Of a DNA stretch of 64,000 nt, positions 1 through 9,048 are shown piece after piece. The stretch spans positions 434,001 to 498,000 of the forward strand of contig NZ_CP076457.1 in NCBI RefSeq assembly GCF_018866325.1, in the 5' to 3' direction. Below the pieces are notes generated by a model that saw nothing but the letters and a program-made list of their open reading frames with translations, was not told the origin of the DNA and did not search any database. Every line of letters starts with the position of its first letter. Position 1 is the first letter of the stretch. Origin of the DNA: Streptomyces sp. YPW6 (GTDB taxonomy: Bacteria; Actinomycetota; Actinomycetes; Streptomycetales; Streptomycetaceae). Both the position numbers and the translations under genes were made by a program.

Positions 1-201
1 TCCGAGGGCCGCTACGGCGGCACCCCGGGCCGCGTCTTCTACCGCGAGGGCGACGGCGTCGTGATCGTCGCCGGAGCCGACGCCCGTACCGGGCGCAACC
101 ACGGCCTGGCGATCACCCGCGTACGGACCGAAGACGGCCGCGAGCTGCCCGCGACCGAGTACTTCACCACGATGGGCGGATACCTCACCGGCCGCCCCTG
201 A
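1..201 (+). CDS. C-terminal end of a formyltransferase-like protein (partial)
   Basis: This is the 3' end of a gene that begins before the window; 66 codons and a TGA stop are present. The residues GGTPGRVFYREGDGVVIV resemble the C-terminal barrel domain of methionyl-tRNA formyltransferase and related formyl-transfer enzymes, where a GTPG turn precedes a strand such as DGVVV. The end, YFTTMGGYLTGRP, is unlike fmt proper, so a paralogous formyltransferase is as likely as the housekeeping enzyme. It lies 19 bases upstream of the dimethylargininase gene on the same strand and may be co-transcribed with it. Only the C-terminus is visible, so the function is inferred from a short similarity. Confidence 0.6.
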   Translation, partial: SEGRYGGTPGRVFYREGDGVVIVAGADARTGRNHGLAITRVRTEDGRELPATEYFTTMGGYLTGRP

Positions 202-220
202 CGATCGGGACCTACCCCCT

Positions 221-1033
221 ATGCGTACCGCACGCGCCCGGCACTACCTCATGTGCCGGCCCACCCACTTCGACGTGGTCTATTCCATCAACCCGTGGAT
301 GGACCCGGCGAAGCCCGTCGACACTCCGCTGGCCATCGCCCAGTGGGAGCGGCTGCGCGAGGTCTATCTGCGCCTCGGGCACACCGTCGACACGATCGCC
401 CCCGTCCCCCGCCTCCCCGACATGGTCTTCGCGGCCAACGGCGCCACGGTCATCGACGGGCGGGCCCTCGTGGCCCGGTTCCGCGACGCCGAGCGCATCG
501 CCGAGGGCCCCGCCTACCACCACTGGCTGCACGAGAACGGCTTCACGGAGCTGCGCACGGCCGCCTTCGTCAACGAGGGGGAGGGCGACTATCTCCTGGC
601 GGGCGACTGGCTGCTGGCGGGCACCGGCTTCCGCAGCGACCCGCGCTCGCACGCCGAGGCACAGGAGTACTTCGGACGCCCGGTGATCGGGCTGACGCTC
701 GTCGATCCCGACTACTACCACCTGGACACCGCCCTGACCGTACTCGACGAGGAAACCGTCGCCTACTACCCGGCGGCCTTCTCCCCCGGCAGCCGGGCCG
801 TCCTGGAGCGGCTGTTCCCGGACGCCCTCATCGCCACCCCCGGCGACGCCGGGGCGTTCGGGCTGAACGCGACGTCGGACGGGTACAACGTGGTCCTGCC
901 GCAGAACGCCACGGACCTGGCAGCCCAGTTGCGTGAGCACGGCTTCAACCCGGTCGGCGTGGACCTCTCGGAGCTCCTCAAAGCGGGCGGCAGCGTGAAG
1001 TGCTGCACCCTGGAGCTGCGCCGGGACGCCTGA
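221..1033 (+). CDS. ddaH: Dimethylarginine dimethylaminohydrolase (dimethylargininase)
   Basis: A 270-residue cytosolic enzyme of the guanidine-modifying (pentein) superfamily. Members hydrolyse N-omega-methylated arginine to citrulline plus methylamines. Visible landmarks are PDMVFAANGA near residue 66, the YYHLDTAL segment with the catalytic histidine near 167, and GGSVKCCT near the C-terminus with the nucleophilic cysteine at about 261. Length matches bacterial dimethylargininases, which are shorter than arginine deiminases. The ATG start follows the previous stop by 19 bases, suggesting a short operon. A hairpin directly after the stop probably ends the transcript. An ornithine- or arginine-directed amidinohydrolase of the same fold is the main alternative. 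Confidence 0.85.
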   Translation: MRTARARHYLMCRPTHFDVVYSINPWMDPAKPVDTPLAIAQWERLREVYLRLGHTVDTIAPVPRLPDMVFAANGATVIDGRALVARFRDAERIAEGPAYHHWLHENGFTELRTAAFVNEGEGDYLLAGDWLLAGTGFRSDPRSHAEAQEYFGRPVIGLTLVDPDYYHLDTALTVLDEETVAYYPAAFSPGSRAVLERLFPDALIATPGDAGAFGLNATSDGYNVVLPQNATDLAAQLREHGFNPVGVDLSELLKAGGSVKCCTLELRRDA

Positions 1034-1038
1034 GCGGA

Positions 1039-1072
1039 CGGCCTCCCCGCGGAGTCTCCCGCGGGGAGGCCG
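1039..1072 (+). terminator. Hairpin terminator after ddaH
   Basis: Perfect 14-base arms (1039-1052 and 1059-1072) around a six-base loop begin five bases after the ddaH stop. There is no U-tract, which is usual for Streptomyces terminators. It separates ddaH from the zinc-regulated L32 gene. Confidence 0.75.
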
Positions 1073-1158
1073 CCCACGCCCCGTCAGCCTGGGCTCCGAA
1101 CGGGACCGACGCGTCCGATCCGGCGACGGCGGACCGGCGAGCGATCACACCTTGGTAT

Positions 1159-1173
1159 TGACTATCGTTTTCA
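1159..1173 (+). promoter_or_regulatory. Putative Zur box upstream of alternative L32
   Basis: The 15-mer TGACTATCGTTTTCA is a near-palindrome. On the complementary strand it matches the Streptomyces Zur consensus TGAAAATGATTTTCA at 12 of 15 positions. It ends 35 bases before the ATG of the cysteine-free L32 gene, where a repressor would block the promoter. The match is read from the sequence; Zur repression of zinc-free ribosomal paralogues is known in Streptomyces; its operation here is inferred. Confidence 0.7.
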
Positions 1174-1208
1174 TGTAGCGTGCGAGCTCAACGTCGAAGG
1201 TAGTCCTC

Positions 1209-1379
1209 ATGGCAGTCCCCAAGCGGAAGATGTCCCGCAGCAACACCCGTCACCGTCGCTCCCAGTGGAAGGCCGCGACGCCGCAGCTCGTCCCCGTCAC
1301 GGTCGACGGAACCGTCCACCAGGTGCCGCAGCGCCTGGTGAAGGCCTATGAACGCGGCCTGCTGCGTCCGGAGGACTGA
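1209..1379 (+). CDS. rpmF: 50S ribosomal protein L32, zinc-independent paralogue
   Basis: A 56-residue basic protein beginning [20 protein letters not shown], the hallmark L32 start. Zinc-binding L32 carries cysteine pairs in its second half; this protein contains no cysteine, so it is the C-minus type. Such paralogues replace the zinc-containing form in ribosomes during zinc starvation and release zinc for other uses. The start is set by AAGG eight bases before the ATG. A Zur-box-like sequence lies just upstream, which fits repression in zinc-replete cells. It stands alone here, without the other C-minus ribosomal genes that often cluster with it. Confidence 0.92.
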   Translation: MAVPKRKMSRSNTRHRRSQWKAATPQLVPVTVDGTVHQVPQRLVKAYERGLLRPED

Positions 1380-1487
1380 CCGGGCCCGCCGCCACGCCGT
1401 GGTCCGCGCGCGGGACAATGAGGGCGTACGGCGGCGGCACACCGCCGCCCGCCCGGCCCACCGCGCACGCCACCAGGAGTCACCGTC

Positions 1488-2426
1488 TTGTCCGAGAGCA
1501 CGACGCACGCCGCCCAGCCCGACCTGCGCGCCGACTGCGCCGCCTGTTTCGGGCTGTGCTGCGTGGCACTGCCCTTCTCGCGCTCCTCGGACTTCCCGGT
1601 CGACAAGTCCGCCGGCACGCCCTGCGGAAACCTCCGGGAGGACTTCCGCTGCGGCATCCACCAGCGGCTGCGCGGGGAGGGGTACAACGGCTGCACGGTG
1701 TTCGACTGCTTCGGGGCGGGCCAGAAGGTCTCCCAGGTCGTCTTCCAGGGCGTCAGCTGGCGCGAGGAGCCGGAGTCGGCCCGTGTGATGTACGAGGTCT
1801 TCCCTGTCGTACGGCAGCTCCATGAGCTCCTCAAATACCTCGCGCAGGCCCTGGACCTGCCCGCGGCCAGGCTCGTCCACCGCGACCTGCGGCGCGCGTA
1901 CGAGCGGCTGGACGCCCTCACCGGTGACACGCCCGAGGTGCTGCTCGCCCTCGACATGGACGTACTGCGCGGCGAGGTGAACCCGCTGCTCCTGCGGGCC
2001 GGCGAGCTGGCGCGGGCGAAGGTCCCCGGACGCAGGAAGAACCACCGGGGCGCCGATCTCATGGGCGCCCGGCTGCGCGGTGCGAATCTGCGGGGCGCCA
2101 GCCTGCGCGGCGCCCTCCTCGTCGCGGCCGACCTGTCCGGCTCCGATCTGCGGGACGCCGACCTGATCGGCGCGGACATGCGGGACGCCGACCTGCGCGG
2201 GGCGGATCTGCGCGGCGCCCTGTTCCTCACCCAGCCGCAGGTCAACTCCGCACGGGGCGACGCCCGCACGAAGCTCCCGCAGACCCTGGAGCGCCCGTCC
2301 CACTGGGCGGACCAGGGTGTCCCGGCGCCCTTGCCCGGGGACGGGGACTCCGCGCCGCCCCGCAGGACCGGGCGGGCCGCCGGTTCCCGAAGGCGCCGGT
2401 CCGCGGGTCCGCCGTCCTCCCCGTGA
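1488..2426 (+). CDS. Pentapeptide-repeat protein with an N-terminal Cys-rich YkgJ-like segment
   Basis: A 312-residue protein starting at TTG, chosen because AGGAG lies about ten bases upstream and no better start exists. Residues about 17-80 hold a cysteine cluster (CAACFGLCC, then CGN, FRCGIH, CTVFDC) resembling the Zn/Fe-chelating YkgJ family. Residues about 184-245 are some twelve tandem A(D/N)LRG-type pentapeptides, which fold into a right-handed quadrilateral beta-helix. The last 60 residues are Pro/Arg-rich and probably disordered. The role is unknown; some pentapeptide proteins mimic DNA and bind gyrase, but this helix is short. It is convergent with the TetR gene downstream. Confidence 0.8.
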   Translation: MSESTTHAAQPDLRADCAACFGLCCVALPFSRSSDFPVDKSAGTPCGNLREDFRCGIHQRLRGEGYNGCTVFDCFGAGQKVSQVVFQGVSWREEPESARVMYEVFPVVRQLHELLKYLAQALDLPAARLVHRDLRRAYERLDALTGDTPEVLLALDMDVLRGEVNPLLLRAGELARAKVPGRRKNHRGADLMGARLRGANLRGASLRGALLVAADLSGSDLRDADLIGADMRDADLRGADLRGALFLTQPQVNSARGDARTKLPQTLERPSHWADQGVPAPLPGDGDSAPPRRTGRAAGSRRRRSAGPPSSP

Positions 2427-2618
2427 AGGAGCCCCGGACGGGCGAGGCGGGGAGGGTGGGACCGAGTCCGCAGAGGGTGCCCGGGGGTGGTCACGGCACC
2501 GGGCTGGTTCTCGGCGCCACGGCCGGGACAGGCCCTCCCGGCAGGGCACGGGGCGGGTAGCCCTCCTGCCGGGGCTCGCCGCCGACGGGGGCGCCGCTCG
2601 CCGCCGGTGACCGCCGTC

Positions 2619-3263
2619 TCAGCGTGGCGGAGACGTCCCCATGGAGCGCGGTGGCCCCAGACGCAGACGGGCGAAGACGTCCCCACGGGCGATGCCGGGC
2701 ATGACGAGGGCCCACATCGCACTGACCTGCTGGTGCAGGGCGTCCCGCTCCGCCAGGGCGAGGGACAGCATCTGTACGCCGCTGTAGCAGCCGACGAGGG
2801 TCCGCGCGGCCTCCACGGGCTCCACGTGGTCCTGCAGTTCCCCGGCTTCGCGCGCCGATTCGAGGGCGGCGGTGACGGCGCCCAGCGAACCCGCGTAGCT
2901 CTCGGCGGTCTGGTACGGGCCCGGCTCGATCGAGAGGCGCACAGCGGCCCGCAGGACCGGGTCCTCCAGCAGGCCGGCGGTGTAGTGGTGGCTGATGTCC
3001 ACCAGGGCCTGGAGCCAGAGCTCCGGGGCCGGACCCGCCGCCATCTGGTCGGAGACCTGCTGGAAGTACGTGTGCTGGCGGGCCAGGATCTCGTCTCCGA
3101 GGTCCTCCTTCGACGCGAAGTGGTGGTAGAAGCCGCTGCGGGAGACGTTGGCCAGCCGGAGGATCGCCGGGGTGGAGGCACCGGCGTAGCCGTCCCGGTC
3201 GATCACGATTCCGGCGGCCTGGACGATCCGCTGAAACGTCTGCTCCCCGCGATCCTGGGTCAT
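2619..3263 (-). CDS. TetR-family regulator, gamma-butyrolactone receptor (ScbR/ArpA) type
   Basis: A 214-residue one-domain repressor. The N-terminal helix-turn-helix (about residues 25-55, with TPAILRLANVSRSGFYHHF) is followed by KEDL, the usual TetR boundary. The ligand domain contains WLQALVDISHHYTAGLL and DPVLRAAVRLSIE, resembling gamma-butyrolactone receptor homologues. The start is set at ATG 3263 because AGGAAGG lies nine bases upstream; a GTG two codons earlier is too close to that site. No butyrolactone synthase (AfsA type) and no antibiotic cluster lies nearby, so its signal and targets are unknown. It may be an orphan pseudo-receptor. Its 3' end faces the pentapeptide gene. Confidence 0.82.
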   Translation of the reverse strand: MTQDRGEQTFQRIVQAAGIVIDRDGYAGASTPAILRLANVSRSGFYHHFASKEDLGDEILARQHTYFQQVSDQMAAGPAPELWLQALVDISHHYTAGLLEDPVLRAAVRLSIEPGPYQTAESYAGSLGAVTAALESAREAGELQDHVEPVEAARTLVGCYSGVQMLSLALAERDALHQQVSAMWALVMPGIARGDVFARLRLGPPRSMGTSPPR

Positions 3264-3292
3264 GGCCACACCTTCCTCAGCCGCGTCCGACG

Positions 3293-3748
3293 TTACCCGG
3301 GGTCCCGGGGGTGCGCTCCCGGGACGCGGCCGAATGCTCTCGGCACGGGCCGCCGCTCTCCGCGGGAACCGGCGCCGAGCTCGTACACGCGGTCGAGCAC
3401 GGAAGCGCTGAGGCCGCCCCGGGGCTGCCGGTGCGGGGTCTGCGGCAGGCGCCGGTGCGGTTCGGCCAACCGGGCGGCGCAGGCCGCGGCCGCGCGGTGC
3501 ACGCAGGCAGGGGCGAGAAGGCGGCCGCAGGTGATGTTCCGCGCCCTCACCACCACGCCGCCCGGGGCGGGCAGGCGCAGTTCGGCCGCGCCGTCGGCCT
3601 CGATCGTCCCGGTGCTCCCGTCACGGTGTGCCGGGCGGGCGGCGAGCTTGGCGACCGCCGTGTCCGGCCGCTTGCGGAGCCGGGGCGTGAGGCCTCCCCG
3701 CGTGTGGCCGTGACCTCGGGTGCGACGGGCGGCGGCATGTCGATGCAT
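3293..3748 (-). CDS. Possible hypothetical protein (weak)
   Basis: This is the most gene-like reading of an otherwise empty 680-base stretch. Over 3480-3720, plus-strand positions corresponding to third codon positions of this minus frame are about 90% G/C, against about 67% at second and 80% at first positions, a coding-like gradient. The inner part, with ELRLPAPGGVVVRARN and CVHRAAAACAARL, reads like a compact domain, but I do not recognise a family. There is no convincing ribosome binding site, and the true start may be internal. It ends 29 bases before the TetR start on the same strand. It could be a decayed gene. Confidence 0.35.
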   Translation of the reverse strand: MHRHAAARRTRGHGHTRGGLTPRLRKRPDTAVAKLAARPAHRDGSTGTIEADGAAELRLPAPGGVVVRARNITCGRLLAPACVHRAAAACAARLAEPHRRLPQTPHRQPRGGLSASVLDRVYELGAGSRGERRPVPRAFGRVPGAHPRDPG

Positions 3749-3855
3749 CCCGTCGACGGCGACGCACCGTGACGGTGGCGAGAGGCTCCGGGGCGGGACC
3801 GGTCGCAGCGCGTCCGGAGCCTCCGGGATCAGCGCCGCCGTCCGTGGAGACGGGT

Positions 3856-3889
3856 CCGGGGTGTGCCCGTGCGCACGGGCACACCCCGG
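3856..3889 (-). terminator. Perfect 34-base palindrome, terminator after the trypsin gene
   Basis: Fifteen-base arms (3856-3870 and 3875-3889) surround GCGC, which is itself self-complementary, so all 34 bases form a perfect palindrome, followed on the plus strand by a run of G. It lies about 60 bases beyond the trypsin stop on that gene's strand, the position of a strong terminator. The interval 3749-3947 otherwise shows nothing. Confidence 0.7.
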
Positions 3890-3947
3890 GGGGGGGTGGT
3901 TCAGCCGTGGTCACCCGGGGGCGGCCGGACGGCGCTGATACACGGCG

Positions 3948-4817
<870 letters not shown>

Positions 4818-4915
4818 TCAGGAACGGGCAACCGCTGCCGCAAGACACACTTTTCGGCCAAGCGATCACACAAGAGACACGCGCGGGCGGCCCTCGCGCG
4901 GAACGGCGGCGGACG

Positions 4916-6133
4916 CTACGCCACCGCCCGGCCCTTGCCGAGGGCGATGACGCCGTTGCGCGAGACGGTGTAGAGCTGACGGTCCCGCTCCGGGTTGACG
5001 CCGATCGTCGCCCCGGGAGGGACGTCGACGTTCTTGTCGAGGATCGCGTTGCGCACCACCGCTCCCCTGCCCACCCGCACACCGTGGTGCAGCACGGAGC
5101 CCTGGACCACCGCGCCCTGCTCGACGATCACACCCGGCGAGAGCACCGAGCCGGTGACCTGACCGCGGATCACGCAGCCCGGGCTGACGATCGACTCGCC
5201 GGCGATGCCTCCGGAGACGAAACGGGCCGGGGCCTGGTGGTCCGCGTGGGTGTACATGGGCCAGCGATGGTTGTAGAGACTGAACAGCGGCTGCTCGGAG
5301 ACGAGGTCCATGTGGGCCTCGTAGTAACTGTCGAGCGAACCCACGTCCCGCCAGTAGCCGCGCTCGCGCTGCGTCTCGCCCGGCACGTGGTTGTCGTCGA
5401 AGTCGTAGACGTGCGCGGCCTCGCGCTCGGTGAGCATGGGCAGGATGGACCCGCCCATGTCGTGCGCGGAGTCCTCGTCCTCGGCGTCCTGGCGGAGGGC
5501 GTCGACGAGGACCTTCGTGGAGAAGAGGTAGTTGCCCATCGAGGCGAAGACCTTGGCCGGGTCGTCCGGCAGTCCCGGCGGGTCAACGGGCTTCTCCAGG
5601 AAGCGTTTCACGCGGGAGCCGTCACAGGCCGGGGTGATCACGCCGAAGGCGGAGGCCTCCGCGCGGGGCACCTTGATACCGGCGACGGTGACACCGGCCC
5701 CGCTCTCGATGTGCCGCTCCAGCATCTGGCGCGCGTCCATGCGGTAGACGTGGTCGGCGCCGAACACCGCTATGTAGTCCGGCTGTTCGTCGTGGACGAG
5801 GTTGAGCGACTGCAGGATGGCGTCCGCACTGCCCAGGTACCAGCGCGGGCCGAGGCGCTGCTGGGCCGGGACCGGCGTGACGTAGTTGCCCAGCAGGCTC
5901 GACATCCGCCAGGTGGTGGTCACATGGCGGTCGAGCGAATGGGACTTGTACTGCGTGAGGACGCAGATCCTCAGGATGCCGGCGTTGACGAGGTTCGACA
6001 GGACGAAGTCGACCAGCCGGTAGGTTCCGCCGAAGGTCACCGCGGGCTTCGCCCGGTCGGCCGTCAGCGGCATCAGCCGTTTCCCCTCGCCTCCCGCCAG
6101 GACGATCCCGAGCACCGAAGGTCCAGCGCGCAT
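4916..6133 (-). CDS. glgC: Glucose-1-phosphate adenylyltransferase
   Basis: A 405-residue enzyme making ADP-glucose and pyrophosphate from glucose-1-phosphate and ATP, the committed step of glycogen synthesis. The N-terminal pyrophosphorylase signature [19 protein letters not shown] and substrate motifs such as SADAIL and [10 protein letters not shown] are present. The C-terminal third is the left-handed beta-helix domain ([20 protein letters not shown]). ATG 6133 is used because a strong purine-rich site (GGAGGGGGAG) lies five bases upstream. It follows glgA on the same strand by 37 bases and is probably co-transcribed, so the pair would supply and polymerise ADP-glucose. In Streptomyces glycogen turns over with the developmental cycle. 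Confidence 0.95.
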   Translation of the reverse strand: MRAGPSVLGIVLAGGEGKRLMPLTADRAKPAVTFGGTYRLVDFVLSNLVNAGILRICVLTQYKSHSLDRHVTTTWRMSSLLGNYVTPVPAQQRLGPRWYLGSADAILQSLNLVHDEQPDYIAVFGADHVYRMDARQMLERHIESGAGVTVAGIKVPRAEASAFGVITPACDGSRVKRFLEKPVDPPGLPDDPAKVFASMGNYLFSTKVLVDALRQDAEDEDSAHDMGGSILPMLTEREAAHVYDFDDNHVPGETQRERGYWRDVGSLDSYYEAHMDLVSEQPLFSLYNHRWPMYTHADHQAPARFVSGGIAGESIVSPGCVIRGQVTGSVLSPGVIVEQGAVVQGSVLHHGVRVGRGAVVRNAILDKNVDVPPGATIGVNPERDRQLYTVSRNGVIALGKGRAVA

Positions 6134-6170
6134 GGCCACTCCCCCTCCTGAATCACCGAACCGCTTCCGG

Positions 6171-7333
6171 CTACCTCTTCCGCACGATCTCCTCGTACAC
6201 CCCGAGAGTCCGCCGGGCGACCGTGTCCCAGCCGAACTCGCGCACCGCGCGTTCACGGCCCGCCTCACCCATCCGCCGGGCCGCCGGACGATCGGCGAGC
6301 ACCTGGTTGACGGCCTCGGCGAGATCCGCCTCATACCGGGCCGGTTCGCCGGCCTCGTACGGTACGAGCAGTCCCGTGGCGCCGTCGGTGACGACCTCGG
6401 GGATGCCCCCGACCGCGGAAGCGACCACCGCCGTGCCGCAGGCCATCGCTTCGAGGTTGACGATGCCCAGCGGCTCGTACACGGAAGGGCACACGAACAC
6501 GGCCGCCGAGCCGAGGAGTTGGATGACGTCGGGCCGCGGAAGCATCTCCGGGATCCAGTGGACCCCGTCGCGCGATCCCTTCAGCGCGCCGACGAGCTCG
6601 CGGAACTCCGCCTCGACCTCCGGGGTGTCGGGCGCGCCCGCGCAGAGCACCAGCTGCGCCGAGGGATCGAACCTGTGGGCGGCGCGCAGCAGGTGCGGAA
6701 CGCCCTTCTGGCGCGTGATGCGGCCGACGAACAGGACGAAGGGGCGGTCCGGGTCGACACCCAGCCGGCGCAGTGCGTCGGCTCCGGGAACGGGTCGGTA
6801 CAGGCGGGTGTCGATGCCGTTGTGGATCACTCTGACCCGGCCGGGATCCACCTGCGGGTAGCAGCCGAGGATATCGGCACGCATGCCGTGGGAGACGGCG
6901 ATCACCGCGTCCGCGGACTCCACGGCGGTGCGCTCGGCCCAGCTGGACAACGCGTAGCCGCCGCCGAGCTGTTCGGCCTTCCACGGCCGCAGGGGCTCCA
7001 GCGAGTGGGCGGTCATCACATGCGGGATGCCGTGGAGCAGTCGGGCGAGGTGGCCCGCGAGGTTGGCGTACCAGGTGTGCGAGTGCACGAGGTCGCGGCC
7101 TTCGAGCGCGGCGGCGATGGACAGGTCCACGGAGAAGGCGCGCAGGGCGTCGTTGGCACCGTCCAGCTCCCGGCCGGGCCGGTGCCGGACCAGCCCGTCC
7201 GAACCCCCTCGCCCCAGGAGTGGACCTGGAGATCGGTGAGCGCGCGCAACTCCTTGGCCAGGAACTCGACATGGACACCGGCGCCGCCGTAGACGTCCGG
7301 CGGGTACTCACGGCTCAGCAGGCCCACCTTCAC
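6171..7333 (-). pseudogene. glgA: Glycogen synthase / GT4 glycosyltransferase GlgA, interrupted by a one-base frameshift
   Basis: The gene is split over two frames. The GTG start (7333, with GAGGGGG six bases upstream) gives VGLLSREYPPDVYGGAGVH through DLQVHSWGEG. Homology then continues one frame over as LVRHRPGRELDGANDAL and runs to the end through GT4 motifs ([40 protein letters not shown]). Adding one G to the G5 run at 7204-7208 gives an intact 387-residue protein, the size I expect of actinobacterial GlgA. The enzyme would transfer glucose from ADP-glucose to alpha-1,4-glucan. No other lesion is visible, so a sequencing error is at least as likely as a true pseudogene. It heads the glgA-glgC pair. 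Confidence 0.85.
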
Positions 7334-7477
7334 GACTGTCCCCCTCGGGTCGTCGATACCCTCCTGCCCCTGATGGCCACTCACATGCCACGGCTGGGGC
7401 AGACGGCGGCACCGCCCCGGGCACCTGCCGCCGCCCCCGGCCCGCTGCCGAGGGCGGAGCGCCCGTGAGGACCGTTC

Positions 7478-8923
7478 CTATCCCCTCCACGTCTCCAGCA
7501 GCCGCAGCCACACCTCGCTGATCGTCGGGTACGCCGGAACCGCGTGCCACAGGCGGGCGATGGGGACCTCCCCCGCGACCGCGACCGTCGCCGAATGGAG
7601 GAGCTCGCCGATGCCCGGGCCGACGAAGGTGACGCCGAGCAGGATCTCGCGGTCCAGGTCCACGATCATCCGGGCGCGGCCGCGGTAGCCGTCGGCGTAG
7701 AGGCCGGAGCCGGCGACGGAGGCGAGGTCGTGGTCGACGGCGCGGACCCGGTGGCCGGCGCGTTCGGCCTCGGCGAGGGTCAGGCCGACGGACGCGGCCT
7801 CGGGGTCGGTGAAGACCACCTGGGGAACGGCCGCGTGGTCGGCGGTGGCCGCCTGGGGCCCCCAGGGGGCGCTGTCCAGGGCGGCCTTCCCGGCGCGGGC
7901 GGCGATCGCCGCGCCCGCGATCCGGGCCTGGTACTTGCCCTGGTGGGTCAGGAGGGCGCGGTGGTTGACGTCTCCGACCCCGTACAGCCAGTCCGTGCCC
8001 TCGACGAGGCAGCTGTCGTCCACAGTGAGCCAGGAACCGGGGGCGAAGCCGACGGTCTCCAGGCCCAGGTCGTCGGTGCGCGGGGCCCTGCCGGTGGCGA
8101 AGAGGACCTCGTCGGCCTCGACGCGGCCGCCGTCGTCCAGTTCGACGGTGACCGGTCCGCCGGGTGCGGGGCGGTGCACGGCGGTGACGGAGACGCCCGT
8201 ACGGATCGTGGCCCCGGCCTCCGTGAGCGCGTCGGCGACCAGCTCGCCCGCGAAGGGCTCCATCCGCGGGAGCAGGCCGCCGCCCCGGATCAGCAGGGTC
8301 ACCTCCGAGCCCAGCGCCTGCCAGGCGGTGGCCATCTCCACGCCCACGACGCCCCCGCCGACGACCACGAGCCGGCCGGGAGCCGCCTTGGCGCTGGTGG
8401 CCTCACGGCTCGTCCAGGGCCGGGCCTCCTCGATGCCGGGGAGGGCGGGGACGACGGCCCGGGTGCCGGTGCAGACGGCGACGGCGTGCCGGGCGGCGAG
8501 ACGGCGCTCCGTACCGTCGGCGCCGGTGACGGTGACCTCCCGGGGGCCGGTGAGCCGTCCCGTACCGCGGTACACGTCCGCGCCGACGCTCTCCAGCCAG
8601 GCGACCTGGCCGTCGTCCTTCCAGTGGCTCGTCTCCTCGTCCCGCTTGGCGAGGACGGCTCCCACGTCCAGCGGGCCCTGCGCGGCGGCGCTCAGCCCCG
8701 GAACCCGGCGGGCGTCGGCGCGGGCGACCACGGGGCGCAGCAGCGCCTTGCTCGGCATGCAGGCCCAGTAGGAGCACTCGCCGCCGACCCGTTCGGATTC
8801 CACCACCGCCGTGGTGAGCCCGGCGGCGCGGGCCCGGTCCGCGACGTTCTCGCCCACGGGTCCCGCGCCGATGACCACCACGTCGTAGGACGAGCCTTCG
8901 GAGATCTTGCCTGCGTCAGTCAT
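7478..8923 (-). CDS. FAD-dependent pyridine nucleotide-disulfide oxidoreductase (class I)
   Basis: A 481-residue flavoprotein. It has an FAD-binding GAGPVGE near residue 20, a redox disulfide CSYWAC near 52-57 followed by MPSK, a NAD(P) site VVGGGVVGVE in the middle and a C-terminal dimerisation domain. Dihydrolipoamide dehydrogenase and glutathione reductase end in an HxxP catalytic base segment. Here the equivalent reads AYPTISE, with tyrosine in place of the histidine, so it is probably neither; a mercuric-reductase-like or quinone/disulfide reductase is more likely. ATG 8923 has GAGGAG about nine bases upstream. It is divergent from thioredoxin, whose SigR promoter lies in the shared intergenic region. 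Confidence 0.82.
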   Translation of the reverse strand: MTDAGKISEGSSYDVVVIGAGPVGENVADRARAAGLTTAVVESERVGGECSYWACMPSKALLRPVVARADARRVPGLSAAAQGPLDVGAVLAKRDEETSHWKDDGQVAWLESVGADVYRGTGRLTGPREVTVTGADGTERRLAARHAVAVCTGTRAVVPALPGIEEARPWTSREATSAKAAPGRLVVVGGGVVGVEMATAWQALGSEVTLLIRGGGLLPRMEPFAGELVADALTEAGATIRTGVSVTAVHRPAPGGPVTVELDDGGRVEADEVLFATGRAPRTDDLGLETVGFAPGSWLTVDDSCLVEGTDWLYGVGDVNHRALLTHQGKYQARIAGAAIAARAGKAALDSAPWGPQAATADHAAVPQVVFTDPEAASVGLTLAEAERAGHRVRAVDHDLASVAGSGLYADGYRGRARMIVDLDREILLGVTFVGPGIGELLHSATVAVAGEVPIARLWHAVPAYPTISEVWLRLLETWRG

Positions 8924-8969
8924 GGAAACAGTCTCCTCGCGGGTGTGCGCACCGGCCACATGGGCAGGC

Positions 8970-8995
8970 GGAATAGCGCAAGAGCAGTCACCGTT
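8970..8995 (+). promoter_or_regulatory. SigR-type promoter for thioredoxin
   Basis: GGAAT at 8970-8974 and GTT at 8993-8995 are separated by exactly 18 bases, the Streptomyces SigR (disulfide stress) consensus GGAAT-N18-GTT. Transcription would begin a few bases downstream, about 45 bases before the trx start. Thioredoxin genes are known members of the SigR regulon. Confidence 0.82.
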
Positions 8996-9048
8996 GTGCC
9001 GGACAGGACCCGACAGGACCGCACCGGCACAGGAAGAGGTACCCCAGC

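Noticed and set aside
3311..3772. Plus-strand ORF in the gap between TetR and trypsin genes.
   Set aside because: Its third codon positions are less G/C-rich than those of the opposite minus frame, and it has no ribosome site.
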